NCBI GenBank assembly: GCA_013694695.1
Contig: JACDBX010000098.1
Span: 1 to 53,263 of the forward strand
Direction: 5' to 3'
DNA length: 53,263 nt
Source of the DNA: Gemmatimonadales bacterium
GTDB taxonomy: Bacteria; Gemmatimonadota; Gemmatimonadetes; Gemmatimonadales; GWC2-71-9
Of the stretch, positions 40,750-48,421 are shown piece by piece. A model generated the notes under the pieces. The model searched no databases, had not been told where the DNA came from, and worked only from the letters and a program-made list of their open reading frames with translations. How positions within the stretch are numbered: position 1 is the first letter of the stretch; the number at the start of each line of letters is the position of its first letter. The position numbers and the translations under genes were made by a program.

Positions 40750-42474
40750 TCAGCGCATCCCAGCCAGGATCGCCGCCAATTCTCCCACCACGACCACGTC
40801 ATCCGCAGAGTTGCCACCGATGGCGAGGAGGAGCACCGGCAACCCGGATTCAACTGCCACCCATTGCTCACCTTCGCGCCGCCACGCAGTGCCGCCCTCA
40901 CCGATCACGTAGATGTATCCCTCGATCTCTCGCACCGCCCTGAGCGCACCGGGAATGGGCGGGGTCACGGTGCGCCACTGCTCACCCACGCGATGCAGGA
41001 CTACGCCCTCATCGCCCACCAGCCAGAGCTCGGTCGATGACCGCACCAAAACGCCGCGTAGCGTGGTGCTGACAGCGGTGGACACCTGCTGCCAACGCCC
41101 GCTTCGCAGCCGCAGCGCGGTGCCGTCGTCCCCGACCGCCCAGATATCACCGCCGCGCATACCATGCACGTGCCGAAGTGTGGCCGACGTCGGCGTGCTC
41201 GCTCGATCCCACGCACTGCCGTTCCATGACAGCACCGTTCCACCGGCGCCCACGATGACCTGTCGGTTGTCACTCCCCCACCACACACTCCGGAGCAGGC
41301 CGTCGAATGGCGATGCCTCCCGCCGCCATCCGCCACCGATGGCGCGGAGGATGGTGCCGCTGTCGCCAACCACCAAACGTGACGCTGCCAGCGGCCCCGC
41401 GATGCCATAGAGCGTGTTGGAGGTCGGCAGCGCCGCGCGCTGCCACCTGCCAGCGACGCGCTCGAACGCGAGCCCGCCCGAACCCACGGCCAACGCCGTA
41501 CCAGTCGCCGGGACGTGCACGTCGAACAGGAGCGCTCCGCTCCCGATCCCCTCCCAGCCGGACGAGTCGCTGAGCACGGTGCCATACCATCCTGCCGCAT
41601 GCCGCCTACCGCCGCCGCTGCTCACTGCACGAAGGTTTTCGAGCGCGCCGCGTACCGGCACCAGCGTCCAGTTGACGCCGTCGCCGGAAATGACCCGTCC
41701 GCCATCGCCGACGGCGACGAACCGCCCGGGCCCGTCACTCGTCACGGCAAAGAGGTTGACCGACGTGGGCGAAGGCACGACCCGCCAGCTTCCGCCGTCG
41801 CGCACCACGATCGTTCCTGCCGTACCCACGGCGACCACTCGTCCCGATCCGTCTCCCGCAACATCAAACAATCCATTCGTCGTCGGCGACGTGACTTGCG
41901 CCCATCGTCCGGCATCACAGCATTCGAGGATCACGCCGCTCTGGCCGACCGCCACCAGCGATTGCGCCGAGCTCCCCCAGGTGCTCCACAACTCGGCGGG
42001 CAATGGCACCGGTTGTTGTTGCCACACCGAGCCGTCGTAATACAGGATCGTGCCACCGGTGCCCACCGCCCACGCGTTCGTTGCATCGAGACCCCACACG
42101 TCAAGCAGTATCTCCGCCGACGGCACGGGCTCGTTCACCCATCCGCTGGCGAGCCGCCGGAGAAGCGTGCCACCGCTGCCACTGGCAAAGAGCGGCGTTG
42201 CGCCCGGACCCCAGATTCCGGTGAGGGTCTCCCTCGTTGGGGTCGTTTCGATGATCGCGCTTGATCCATCCCACTGACCGATGACCCCTTCCTGGCCAGC
42301 CACCCACAGCCGGCCGTCGGGAGCCGTCCAAGCGCCCAGAAACGTCGCGTTGGTCAGGCCATACCGTACCGGCCGGAGCGCGGTCACCGGGCGCGACGGC
42401 GCATCGACGGTAACCGGCGATTCATGGCAGGCGAGCATGGTAGCCAGACCCAACGTCAGCGCGACCTTCTTCAT
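40750..42474 (-). CDS. Lipoprotein with 13 YCF48-like beta-propeller repeats
   Basis: 574 residues. Signal peptide with lipobox MLAC (Cys16). From about residue 50 to the end run 13 repeats of about 40 residues, each with a G-x-x-G-T/V-(I/V/L)-L turn followed by a Trp-containing strand, as in the YCF48/BNR-type propellers. Thirteen blades could form a single large or, more likely, two propellers. No catalytic motif. The start ATG 42474 sits six bases after TAGCTT on the minus strand. Function unknown; some relatives aid photosystem or secreted-complex assembly. Confidence 0.85.
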   Translation of the reverse strand: MKKVALTLGLATMLACHESPVTVDAPSRPVTALRPVRYGLTNATFLGAWTAPDGRLWVAGQEGVIGQWDGSSAIIETTPTRETLTGIWGPGATPLFASGSGGTLLRRLASGWVNEPVPSAEILLDVWGLDATNAWAVGTGGTILYYDGSVWQQQPVPLPAELWSTWGSSAQSLVAVGQSGVILECCDAGRWAQVTSPTTNGLFDVAGDGSGRVVAVGTAGTIVVRDGGSWRVVPSPTSVNLFAVTSDGPGRFVAVGDGGRVISGDGVNWTLVPVRGALENLRAVSSGGGRRHAAGWYGTVLSDSSGWEGIGSGALLFDVHVPATGTALAVGSGGLAFERVAGRWQRAALPTSNTLYGIAGPLAASRLVVGDSGTILRAIGGGWRREASPFDGLLRSVWWGSDNRQVIVGAGGTVLSWNGSAWDRASTPTSATLRHVHGMRGGDIWAVGDDGTALRLRSGRWQQVSTAVSTTLRGVLVRSSTELWLVGDEGVVLHRVGEQWRTVTPPIPGALRAVREIEGYIYVIGEGGTAWRREGEQWVAVESGLPVLLLAIGGNSADDVVVVGELAAILAGMR

Positions 42475-42480
42475 TCAGGA

Positions 42481-42486
42481 AAGCTA
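42481..42486 (-). promoter_or_regulatory. -10 element TAGCTT of a probable leaderless transcript
   Basis: On the minus strand TAGCTT (42486-42481) ends six bases before ATG 42474, with no Shine-Dalgarno sequence. It is the same hexamer and spacing as at the vWA gene. Confidence 0.5.
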
Positions 42487-43647
42487 TCCCGTTTGGTCGA
42501 CGCTTTCTCCAAGCGCAATGATGTGATCACGCTGGCGACGGTAGAGCGTTGCGCCGAATCCTCCCGCCACCAACGCCACGATTCCGCCCGCGAGGATCGC
42601 GGATCGGTTCGTCACTGACACGATCGCGACCCAAGCCAGTCCGCTGAGCAACGCTGGCTTCGCGACCGCCACCAACCCATGCTCCGCCTGGCGACCCCGC
42701 CATTCAGCCAGCAGGTAGCCCAGCGAAGCCAGGGCGGCCACGTGTTCGAGCCATCGCAGGATGCCGACTCGTGCGTCACCACCTCCGGCGACCGAGAGCG
42801 ATCCCGGATACAACGCAAGAAGGATCAGGTAGAGCAGGACGAGCGGCACAATCACCCGAACCACCTGCGGTTCGAGGCGTCGGTCCCGGAGCACCGCCTT
42901 ACGCCAGGCCCATTGCCCCAGGCCGGCCGCGCCGACAACAACAACGAGTCCGACACCCACCATGAAGGGGTTGGTCCGGAGGGCGGGGACGGCACCGATC
43001 GCAAACCATGTCACCGCGGCAAGCACGACGTTGCGCCCCATCGCGGTGGTCGCAGCCGAGGGGACTGTTCGCGCCACCGCTGCCAGCGTGAGTGCACCCG
43101 CAGCGACGACGGGTAGCGACAGCCAGGCCCTCGCAGGAGACCCGGCAGCGCCGAGGCCGTCGAGCCACAGGAGGGGGAGAAGGAGGTAAGTCACGCCCAT
43201 CAGCGGCAGGTCGAGCATGAGTCGACCGACGAGGCGTCGCCCCGCCCCGAACCGACGATCGACAAACGTCGAGATCATGGCCCCCAGCAATGCCCCAAGT
43301 GCGTTGGCGGCCACGTCGGTAACCGTGCTGTACCGCGGGAGCAGGAAGAGCTGGAGACTCTCTATCAGCAGGCTCGCGCCGCCGGCCACGAGCACGACCG
43401 TGACCAGCCCCGATCGCATCGTCCGGTGCAACGCCAGCCCGATCGGGACGAAGAGCGCCACGTTGAGCAGGATGTCGGCGATCCACCCGCCGTCAAGCAC
43501 CAGGAGGTGAACCCGAGGGGGGTGGGGTACCGCAAAACGGAAGGGCGCGAGGGTGATGACCCCGACCACCACGGCGAGGTATCCCACAAGGAGATAACCC
43601 AGGCGGCGGCCGGTTCCGAGGGCAGGACTTGCGGGGGTAGATGTCAT
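42484..43647 (-). CDS. VanZ-like polytopic membrane protein
   Basis: 387 residues, about ten membrane helices. The N-terminal half matches the VanZ fold (ITLAPFRF, then ADILLNVALFVPIGLAL and YSTVTDVAANALGALLG, containing the conserved Asn and Asp-Asn-like positions). VanZ proteins contribute to low-level teicoplanin resistance and may act on envelope lipids; the role here is unknown. On the minus strand TATGAT ends exactly six bases before ATG 43647, inside a palindrome. Confidence 0.85.
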   Translation of the reverse strand: MTSTPASPALGTGRRLGYLLVGYLAVVVGVITLAPFRFAVPHPPRVHLLVLDGGWIADILLNVALFVPIGLALHRTMRSGLVTVVLVAGGASLLIESLQLFLLPRYSTVTDVAANALGALLGAMISTFVDRRFGAGRRLVGRLMLDLPLMGVTYLLLPLLWLDGLGAAGSPARAWLSLPVVAAGALTLAAVARTVPSAATTAMGRNVVLAAVTWFAIGAVPALRTNPFMVGVGLVVVVGAAGLGQWAWRKAVLRDRRLEPQVVRVIVPLVLLYLILLALYPGSLSVAGGGDARVGILRWLEHVAALASLGYLLAEWRGRQAEHGLVAVAKPALLSGLAWVAIVSVTNRSAILAGGIVALVAGGFGATLYRRQRDHIIALGESVDQTG

Positions 43648-43670
43648 TGTGATATCATATTGAAATCACA
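43648..43670. promoter_or_regulatory. 23-bp palindrome, candidate operator of VanZ and SPFH genes
   Basis: TGTGATATCA, three centre bases, TGAAATCACA: nine of ten arm positions are symmetric. It fills almost the whole 43-bp divergent gap and contains the vanZ -10 TATGAT (43659-43654, minus). It could be bound by the Arc-like protein encoded at 44562 or by a CRP/FNR-type regulator. Confidence 0.55.
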
Positions 43671-43690
43671 CTTCGAACGGAGCTGGAACG

Positions 43691-44557
43691 ATGATTCGCG
43701 AGATCGAGCGCAAGGGTGTCCCCGGAATCCTGGCTGTGCTCCTGCTCTTCCTCCTGACCGCTGGAGCGTTCGCCTCTGCGGTGCGTGCCGCGTGGTACGA
43801 CAACGCGGTGACCGGGATCGGGTCGGCGGTGGCAGGAGCTGTCTCGTTGATCCTCTGGTTCGGGCTCACCATGGTGCAGCCCAACCAGGCACGGGTGCTC
43901 ACCCTCTTTGGCCGGTACGTAGGCTCGCTCAAGGTTCCCGGGCTCTGGTGGGTGAATCCGCTCTACGCCAAGCGGCCGATTTCGCTCCGGGTGCACAACT
44001 TCGAGACTGCCAAGCTCAAGGTGAACGACAAGCAGTCGAACCCGATCGAGATCGGTGCGATTGTGGTCTGGCAGGTGGTCGACTCCGCCGAGGCGATGTT
44101 CGAGGTCGAGAGTTACGAGGACTATGTACGAGTGCAGAGTGAGTCCGCTGTCCGGACACTCGCCACGTCCTATCCGTACGACGCGCATTCCGAGGGGGAA
44201 ACCTCGCTGAGCCACAATGCCAACGAGATTGCCGATAAGCTCGCTGCGGAGGTGCAGGCTCGCCTGTCCCGGGCAGGGATGCGCGTGATCGAGGCGCGTA
44301 TCGCCCATCTCGCCTATGCACCCGAGATCGCGAACGCCATGCTCCGCCGGCAGCAGGCGAGCGCGATCATCGCCGCCCGTGTGCAGATTGTGGAGGGGGC
44401 GGTGTCGATGGTCGACATGGCGCTGCGATCGATCGAACAGAAGGGCATGGTTCAGCTCGACGAGGAGCGGAAGGCCGCCATGGTGTCGAACCTCCTCGTG
44501 ACGCTGTGCGCCGAGCAACCGATGCAACCGGTGGTCAACACCGGGTCGCTGTACTGA
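43691..44557 (+). CDS. SPFH/Band 7 (slipin-like) membrane protein
   Basis: 288 residues: two N-terminal hydrophobic segments (about 10-30 and 40-60) anchor it, followed by an SPFH domain with [26 protein letters not shown] and [13 protein letters not shown], then a helical region ([32 protein letters not shown], here quoted in two halves [10 protein letters not shown] and [12 protein letters not shown]). Such proteins form membrane-microdomain rings. GGAG lies eight bases before ATG 43691. The four-base gap to the tiny regulator gene suggests cotranslation. Confidence 0.9.
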   Translation: MIREIERKGVPGILAVLLLFLLTAGAFASAVRAAWYDNAVTGIGSAVAGAVSLILWFGLTMVQPNQARVLTLFGRYVGSLKVPGLWWVNPLYAKRPISLRVHNFETAKLKVNDKQSNPIEIGAIVVWQVVDSAEAMFEVESYEDYVRVQSESAVRTLATSYPYDAHSEGETSLSHNANEIADKLAAEVQARLSRAGMRVIEARIAHLAYAPEIANAMLRRQQASAIIAARVQIVEGAVSMVDMALRSIEQKGMVQLDEERKAAMVSNLLVTLCAEQPMQPVVNTGSLY

Positions 44558-44561
44558 GCCG

Positions 44562-44738
44562 ATGGGTGATCGCAAGTCGTTCCTCGTCCGGCTCGATCCC
44601 GCGCTGCATGCGGCCTTGCAGCGATGGGCGGCGGACGACCTGCGATCGCTCAATGCGCAGGTCGAGTACCTGCTCCGCTGCGCCGTGCGGGACGCCGGCC
44701 GACTCCGCGACGAATCATCCGATGATCGGCGGGTGTAG
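44562..44738 (+). CDS. Arc-like ribbon-helix-helix protein
   Basis: 58 residues. [19 protein letters not shown] shows the N-terminal beta strand and first helix of ribbon-helix-helix DNA-binding domains, and [20 protein letters not shown] the second helix. It starts four bases after the SPFH stop. This Arc-like/SPFH pairing recurs in several phyla. It is the leading candidate to bind the palindrome at 43648-43670 and autoregulate the operon. It is too short for most gene finders. Confidence 0.8.
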   Translation: MGDRKSFLVRLDPALHAALQRWAADDLRSLNAQVEYLLRCAVRDAGRLRDESSDDRRV

Positions 44739-44751
44739 TGAGTCCAGTGAT

Positions 44752-45441
44752 TCAGCGCGCGCGGGCGGCCACCAGCGACGCGACATCCGCCGCGCTGTCC
44801 AGGATGGCATCGTGCGGATGATGCGCCAACTCTTCCCGCGAGTGCCCCCCGGTGCACACGCCAATCACCATCCCGCATCGCGCCACCGTCCCCTCCTGCA
44901 GGTCGACCGGCGTGTCGCCCACCTTGGCAACGTCGCCGGGATCCACCCCTCCGAGCTGCTCGCGAAGCCGCTCGATCATGTCGGGCCAGGGGCGACCACG
45001 CTGAACCTCATCGCTCGCCACCGCGGCGTCCACCGGGGAGTCGGGCCCCGCCCAACCCAGTCGCTCGAGCAGGACGTCGAGGACCTGACGGGACAACCCG
45101 CTGCCGAGCGCGATGCGAACATTGGCCGCGCGGAGCTCTCCGAACATCGCTGAAATCCCGGCGATGGGCTGGACGCAGGGCGCCCGCGCGATGTGTTCGG
45201 TGAGCTGGGCGGTGAACGCGGCCATGATCTCCGGAATCCGCGGGAAGAGGTCCTCGCGCCCGTGCCCCTCGAGCAGGACCCGGATCGCCATCGGCTTCGC
45301 AAGGCCCAATACGCCGGCAATGGCAGCCGGCTTGAGATCGGGGCCGACGGCGGCGATCGCATCGTGCAGCGCCGTTCGCACGACACCGCGATCGTCCCAG
45401 GTCGTCCCTGCCACGTCGAACACAACCAGCCGAATTGCCAT
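44752..45441 (-). CDS. Phosphonatase-like HAD hydrolase
   Basis: 229 residues. Motif I is FDVAGTTWDD: the second acidic residue of the usual DxD is Ala, as in phosphonoacetaldehyde hydrolase (PhnX), which uses a Schiff-base lysine elsewhere. Motif III-IV region VAKVGDTPVDLQEG is intact. The HAD family here is the phosphonatase-like group, whose substrates are mostly unknown. GGGAG before ATG 45441 is the ribosome binding site. A phosphonate transporter or PhnW is not seen. Confidence 0.85.
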   Translation of the reverse strand: MAIRLVVFDVAGTTWDDRGVVRTALHDAIAAVGPDLKPAAIAGVLGLAKPMAIRVLLEGHGREDLFPRIPEIMAAFTAQLTEHIARAPCVQPIAGISAMFGELRAANVRIALGSGLSRQVLDVLLERLGWAGPDSPVDAAVASDEVQRGRPWPDMIERLREQLGGVDPGDVAKVGDTPVDLQEGTVARCGMVIGVCTGGHSREELAHHPHDAILDSAADVASLVAARAR

Positions 45442-45638
45442 CGGTGCTCCCGTTGCCCGGCGCCGCCGCCGCCCATACGCGTGCGAGGCCGTGGCGCCCA
45501 ATCGTTCTACAGGGTAAGGACGGAGGGGATTCTGCGATCGACACCCATCCGGTAGCTTCTCGTCCCCGAGCTCTGCAAGTTCCTGACCGACGGGGGGCGG
45601 CACCATCGCCCCCTCCCATTTCCACGGAGGAAGTCCGT

Positions 45639-46109
45639 ATGTCGTACCGCCGCACGCTGATCGTTGCCGCACTGACCGTCGCCACCGTCGCCGGTTGTTC
45701 CAAGAATGACTCACCGGACGACGGTGCCCCCGATTCCGTCACGATCGTGACGCCCGACATTTCCGCCACCGCCCGCGTGGCCGCCATGGAACTCGGCCGT
45801 GCCGTCGACTCGATGAAGAACATCCTCGGTGGCGTGACCTCGAACTTCGGGGCCAACGATACGCTTTACCTGTCGGTGCGGAGCGAGAATACCGCCCCCG
45901 GATCGACGGTTGCCGTTCGGTGGATGAACGCAGCGGGGGAGACGATCGACTCGACCGCGCAACAGATCGCCGCTGGCGCCGCCTCTGCCGCGGCATCAAC
46001 CGAGTTCCACATCAAGAAGGCCACTGCATGGCCCGAGGGTAAGTACCAAGTGGAGGTGTTCCTCGACAACGTGTCACAGGGGATCAAGGAGTTCGAGGTC
46101 AAGCACTAG
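45639..46109 (+). CDS. Lipoprotein of unknown function
   Basis: 156 residues. Lipobox VAGC (lipidated Cys20) followed by Ser-Lys, then an acidic, Thr-rich linker to about residue 50 and a beta-rich domain (about 65-155, with EGKYQVEVFLDN at the end) resembling an Ig-like or FixH-type sandwich. No catalytic motif. A strong ribosome binding site GGAGG (45626-45630) lies eight bases before ATG 45639. The gene is alone, ended by a hairpin. Confidence 0.8.
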   Translation: MSYRRTLIVAALTVATVAGCSKNDSPDDGAPDSVTIVTPDISATARVAAMELGRAVDSMKNILGGVTSNFGANDTLYLSVRSENTAPGSTVAVRWMNAAGETIDSTAQQIAAGAASAAASTEFHIKKATAWPEGKYQVEVFLDNVSQGIKEFEVKH

Positions 46110-46140
46110 ACATCCCCGCCACCCCGCGAACGTGGCAACA

Positions 46141-46170
46141 GCCCCCGCAACTGGAAACGGTTGCGGGGGC
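46141..46170. terminator. Hairpin terminator
   Basis: GCCCCCGCAAC (46141-46151) pairs perfectly with GTTGCGGGGGC (46160-46170), loop of eight bases. It lies between the convergent lipoprotein and ada genes. Confidence 0.8.
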
Positions 46171-46177
46171 ACTGTCG

Positions 46178-47239
46178 TTAACGTGCCTGTCCCCCCCGCA
46201 GCGCTCCCTCGAGCTCCAGCAACCGAACCTTGCGCCAGAGCCCACCGCCGTAGCCCCCCAGCTTCCCACCGGTGTTCACCACGCGGTGACAGGGGATCAC
46301 GATCGCGATCCGGTTCCGACCGTTGGCGCTGCCAACCGCACGGACGGCGAGCGGTGATCCGATGGTCCGCGCAATGTCGGCGTACGAGCAGGTGACGCCG
46401 TGCGGGATCGCGCGCAGCGCGGTCCACACCGCAACTTCGAACGGGCTCCCACGAACAGCCAGAGGCACCCGGAATTCGGTGAGGGATCCGGCGAAGTACC
46501 GCTTCAACTCGTCGAGGAGCGAATCGAGGTGCGGGTGCGTCCCCGGCACCACCGGGCCCCGGAACCATCTCTGCAGGCGGGGTGCCTGTTGTTCCAGGCG
46601 CTCGTGGTCGCCGAATTCAAGGAGGCAGATTCCCTGGTCAACCGCGCCCGCCACGATCGGCCCGACTGGCGATTCCCATGTCGTGGTGATCACGGCTTCG
46701 CCGTCGCGTGCGCGCCCGGGCGCGTCGCCCACGACGCGCGCGAATGCATCCCGGAATCCGCTGTGAGACTCGTATCCTGACTCCACGATGACCCGGTCAA
46801 GCGCCTGCCCGGATGCCAGCCGTCGCTGCGCGCCGGCGACTCGGCGGGCCCGTGCCCACGCCTGGAACGTGGAGCCGTGGAGCCGGCGCGCGTGCCGACG
46901 TACCACCACCGGATCGAACCCGCGGTTTCGCAGATCGTCGTCAGAGAGCTTGCCGCCATGCTGATCAAGTGCGCCGACGAGAGCTGCCCACCAGTCCGGC
47001 TGGCGGTCGGATTCCGGCCGGCACCGTCGGCAGGCACGAAACCCGGCGTGCCGGGCCGCGTCCAGCGTCGCGAAGAACTCGACATTCTCGTCGCGGGCGC
47101 GGCGTGATGGGCACACCGGGCGACAGGCCACCCCGGTGGTGCGGACCGCAAAGACGAACAAGCCATCCCACGCGGGGTCGCGGTGCGCAACGGCGCGGAG
47201 CAGTGTCCGGCGTGACGGAAGACTGGCGGCGTGTGTCAT
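46178..47239 (-). CDS. ada: Ada: bifunctional DNA-repair methyltransferase and regulator
   Basis: 353 residues with all three Ada parts: N-terminal zinc domain with Cys39, Cys43, Cys70 and Cys73 (methyl phosphotriester acceptor), AraC-type helix-turn-helix (about 85-180, DRVIVESGYESHSGFRDAFARVVG), and C-terminal O6-methylguanine methyltransferase with VIPCHRVV. Methylation of the zinc Cys turns Ada into an activator of the adaptive response. On the minus strand, TAGAAT ends six bases before ATG 47239 with no ribosome binding site. An alkA gene is not adjacent. Confidence 0.95.
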   Translation of the reverse strand: MTHAASLPSRRTLLRAVAHRDPAWDGLFVFAVRTTGVACRPVCPSRRARDENVEFFATLDAARHAGFRACRRCRPESDRQPDWWAALVGALDQHGGKLSDDDLRNRGFDPVVVRRHARRLHGSTFQAWARARRVAGAQRRLASGQALDRVIVESGYESHSGFRDAFARVVGDAPGRARDGEAVITTTWESPVGPIVAGAVDQGICLLEFGDHERLEQQAPRLQRWFRGPVVPGTHPHLDSLLDELKRYFAGSLTEFRVPLAVRGSPFEVAVWTALRAIPHGVTCSYADIARTIGSPLAVRAVGSANGRNRIAIVIPCHRVVNTGGKLGGYGGGLWRKVRLLELEGALRGGQAR

Positions 47240-47245
47240 GCAGCG

Positions 47246-47251
47246 ATTCTA
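47246..47251 (-). promoter_or_regulatory. -10 element TAGAAT of a probable leaderless ada transcript
   Basis: On the minus strand TAGAAT (47251-47246, five of six bases of TATAAT) ends exactly six bases before the ada ATG (47239). No Shine-Dalgarno sequence is present. Confidence 0.6.
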
Positions 47252-47293
47252 CGTGGGCGTGTGATTACCTGCCACCGCAAAATGGACATCGAA

Positions 47294-48028
47294 TCACTCC
47301 AGGATCAGCTTCGTTCCCGCCAGCACGAGGACCAGGGCGAGCGATCGCCGAAGTGCCGGACTGCTGAGAATACCGCTCCCCAGGCGGGCCCCGATCATCC
47401 CGCCGGCCACTGCCGCCACGATCCACCATCCTATCGGCTCGGGAAGATCGCTGAGCTGACTCGCCTGGCCCGCCAGCCCCGCCACCGAGTTGACAAGGAT
47501 GAACGCCGCCGACGTGGCCGCGGTGGCACGTATGGTCGCCCAGCCCGTGAGGATCAGCAGGGGCGAGAGGAATATTCCCCCGCCCACACCGGTGAGCCCA
47601 GCCAGGAAGCCGAGCGCGGCGCCGGCCGCGAGCGCGATCGGTAACGGAGGAGATCGCCGGGCGGTATCCTCTGCCCTGAGCGACAACAGGAAACGGCCAG
47701 CCGAAAGGACGAGCACCACGCCAACCAGGACGCGGTAGGTGGTCCCCGGGAGCTCGATCCGCCCACCGAGATAAGCCGCGGGAATCGAGGTGACGGCGAA
47801 CGGGAGGAAAAGCGCCCAGCGAAAGTGGCCCGCCCGGGCGAACTGCATCGTGGCAATCGACGCAACGAATACGTTGAGCACCAGCGCCGCGGGCCGCATC
47901 TCGGTCGGCGCGGTGCCGATCAGCACCATGACCGCGAGGTAACCCGATGCCCCGCCATGTCCGACCGCGCTGTAAAGGGTTGCCGCCAGCAGGATGAGTC
48001 CAGCGCCCACCAGGTCGGGACTTGTCAC
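47294..48028 (-). CDS. TauE/SafE-family membrane protein (putative exporter)
   Basis: 244 residues with about seven hydrophobic helices. The GxGGxFLSPLL-type segment GVGGGIFLSPLLIL and the N-terminal YSAVGHGGASGYLAV are typical of TauE/SafE proteins, which move sulfite, sulfoacetate or related organosulfur anions. The substrate is unknown. GTG 48028 lies six bases after the RidA stop at 48035. Confidence 0.85.
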   Translation of the reverse strand: MTSPDLVGAGLILLAATLYSAVGHGGASGYLAVMVLIGTAPTEMRPAALVLNVFVASIATMQFARAGHFRWALFLPFAVTSIPAAYLGGRIELPGTTYRVLVGVVLVLSAGRFLLSLRAEDTARRSPPLPIALAAGAALGFLAGLTGVGGGIFLSPLLILTGWATIRATAATSAAFILVNSVAGLAGQASQLSDLPEPIGWWIVAAVAGGMIGARLGSGILSSPALRRSLALVLVLAGTKLILE

Positions 48029-48034
48029 AACTGC

Positions 48035-48421
48035 TCAGGGTCGGTCGGGAATGGCGCCGATCGCGGTGATCTCGACTCGGCAGCCCGGCTTCAGCAATGC
48101 ACCGCCGATGACGGCTCGCGCCGGCCGATGCGAACCGAAGATCGCTTCGCACGCCGCATTGACCTCCGCCCAGTCATCACGAGCCACCACGAACACCGTC
48201 ATCGACACGACGTGCTCAAGGCCACTACCCGCCTCCAGCAGCACCGCCTCGACGTTGCGGAGCGTGCGCTCGACCTGCGCAGCGACGGTGCCGTCGAGTA
48301 CCGAACCGGTCAACGGGTCGATCGGGAGCTGCCCCGACACGTGCACCAGGCCACGATACACGACCCCCTGGCTGTAGTGGCCCGCTGGAGCGGGTGCATC
48401 GCCCGTCGTGACGTACCGCAT
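48035..48421 (-). CDS. RidA-family (YjgF) enamine/imine deaminase
   Basis: 128 residues, trimeric cytoplasmic protein. HYSQGVVYRGLVHVSGQLPIDP, the middle NVEAVLLEAGSGLEHVV and GCRVEITAIGAIP (with the C-terminal Arg replaced by Gly-Cys-Arg here: Arg in GCRVEI) are typical. It clears reactive enamines from PLP enzymes. ATG 48421 overlaps the stop of the peptidase gene (TGATG). Confidence 0.9.
   Translation of the reverse strand: MRYVTTGDAPAPAGHYSQGVVYRGLVHVSGQLPIDPLTGSVLDGTVAAQVERTLRNVEAVLLEAGSGLEHVVSMTVFVVARDDWAEVNAACEAIFGSHRPARAVIGGALLKPGCRVEITAIGAIPDRP

Noticed and set aside
40750-42474. DNA repeats or a CRISPR-like array in the propeller gene
   Set aside because: The periodicity is at the protein level only; nucleotide units diverge and there are no spacers.
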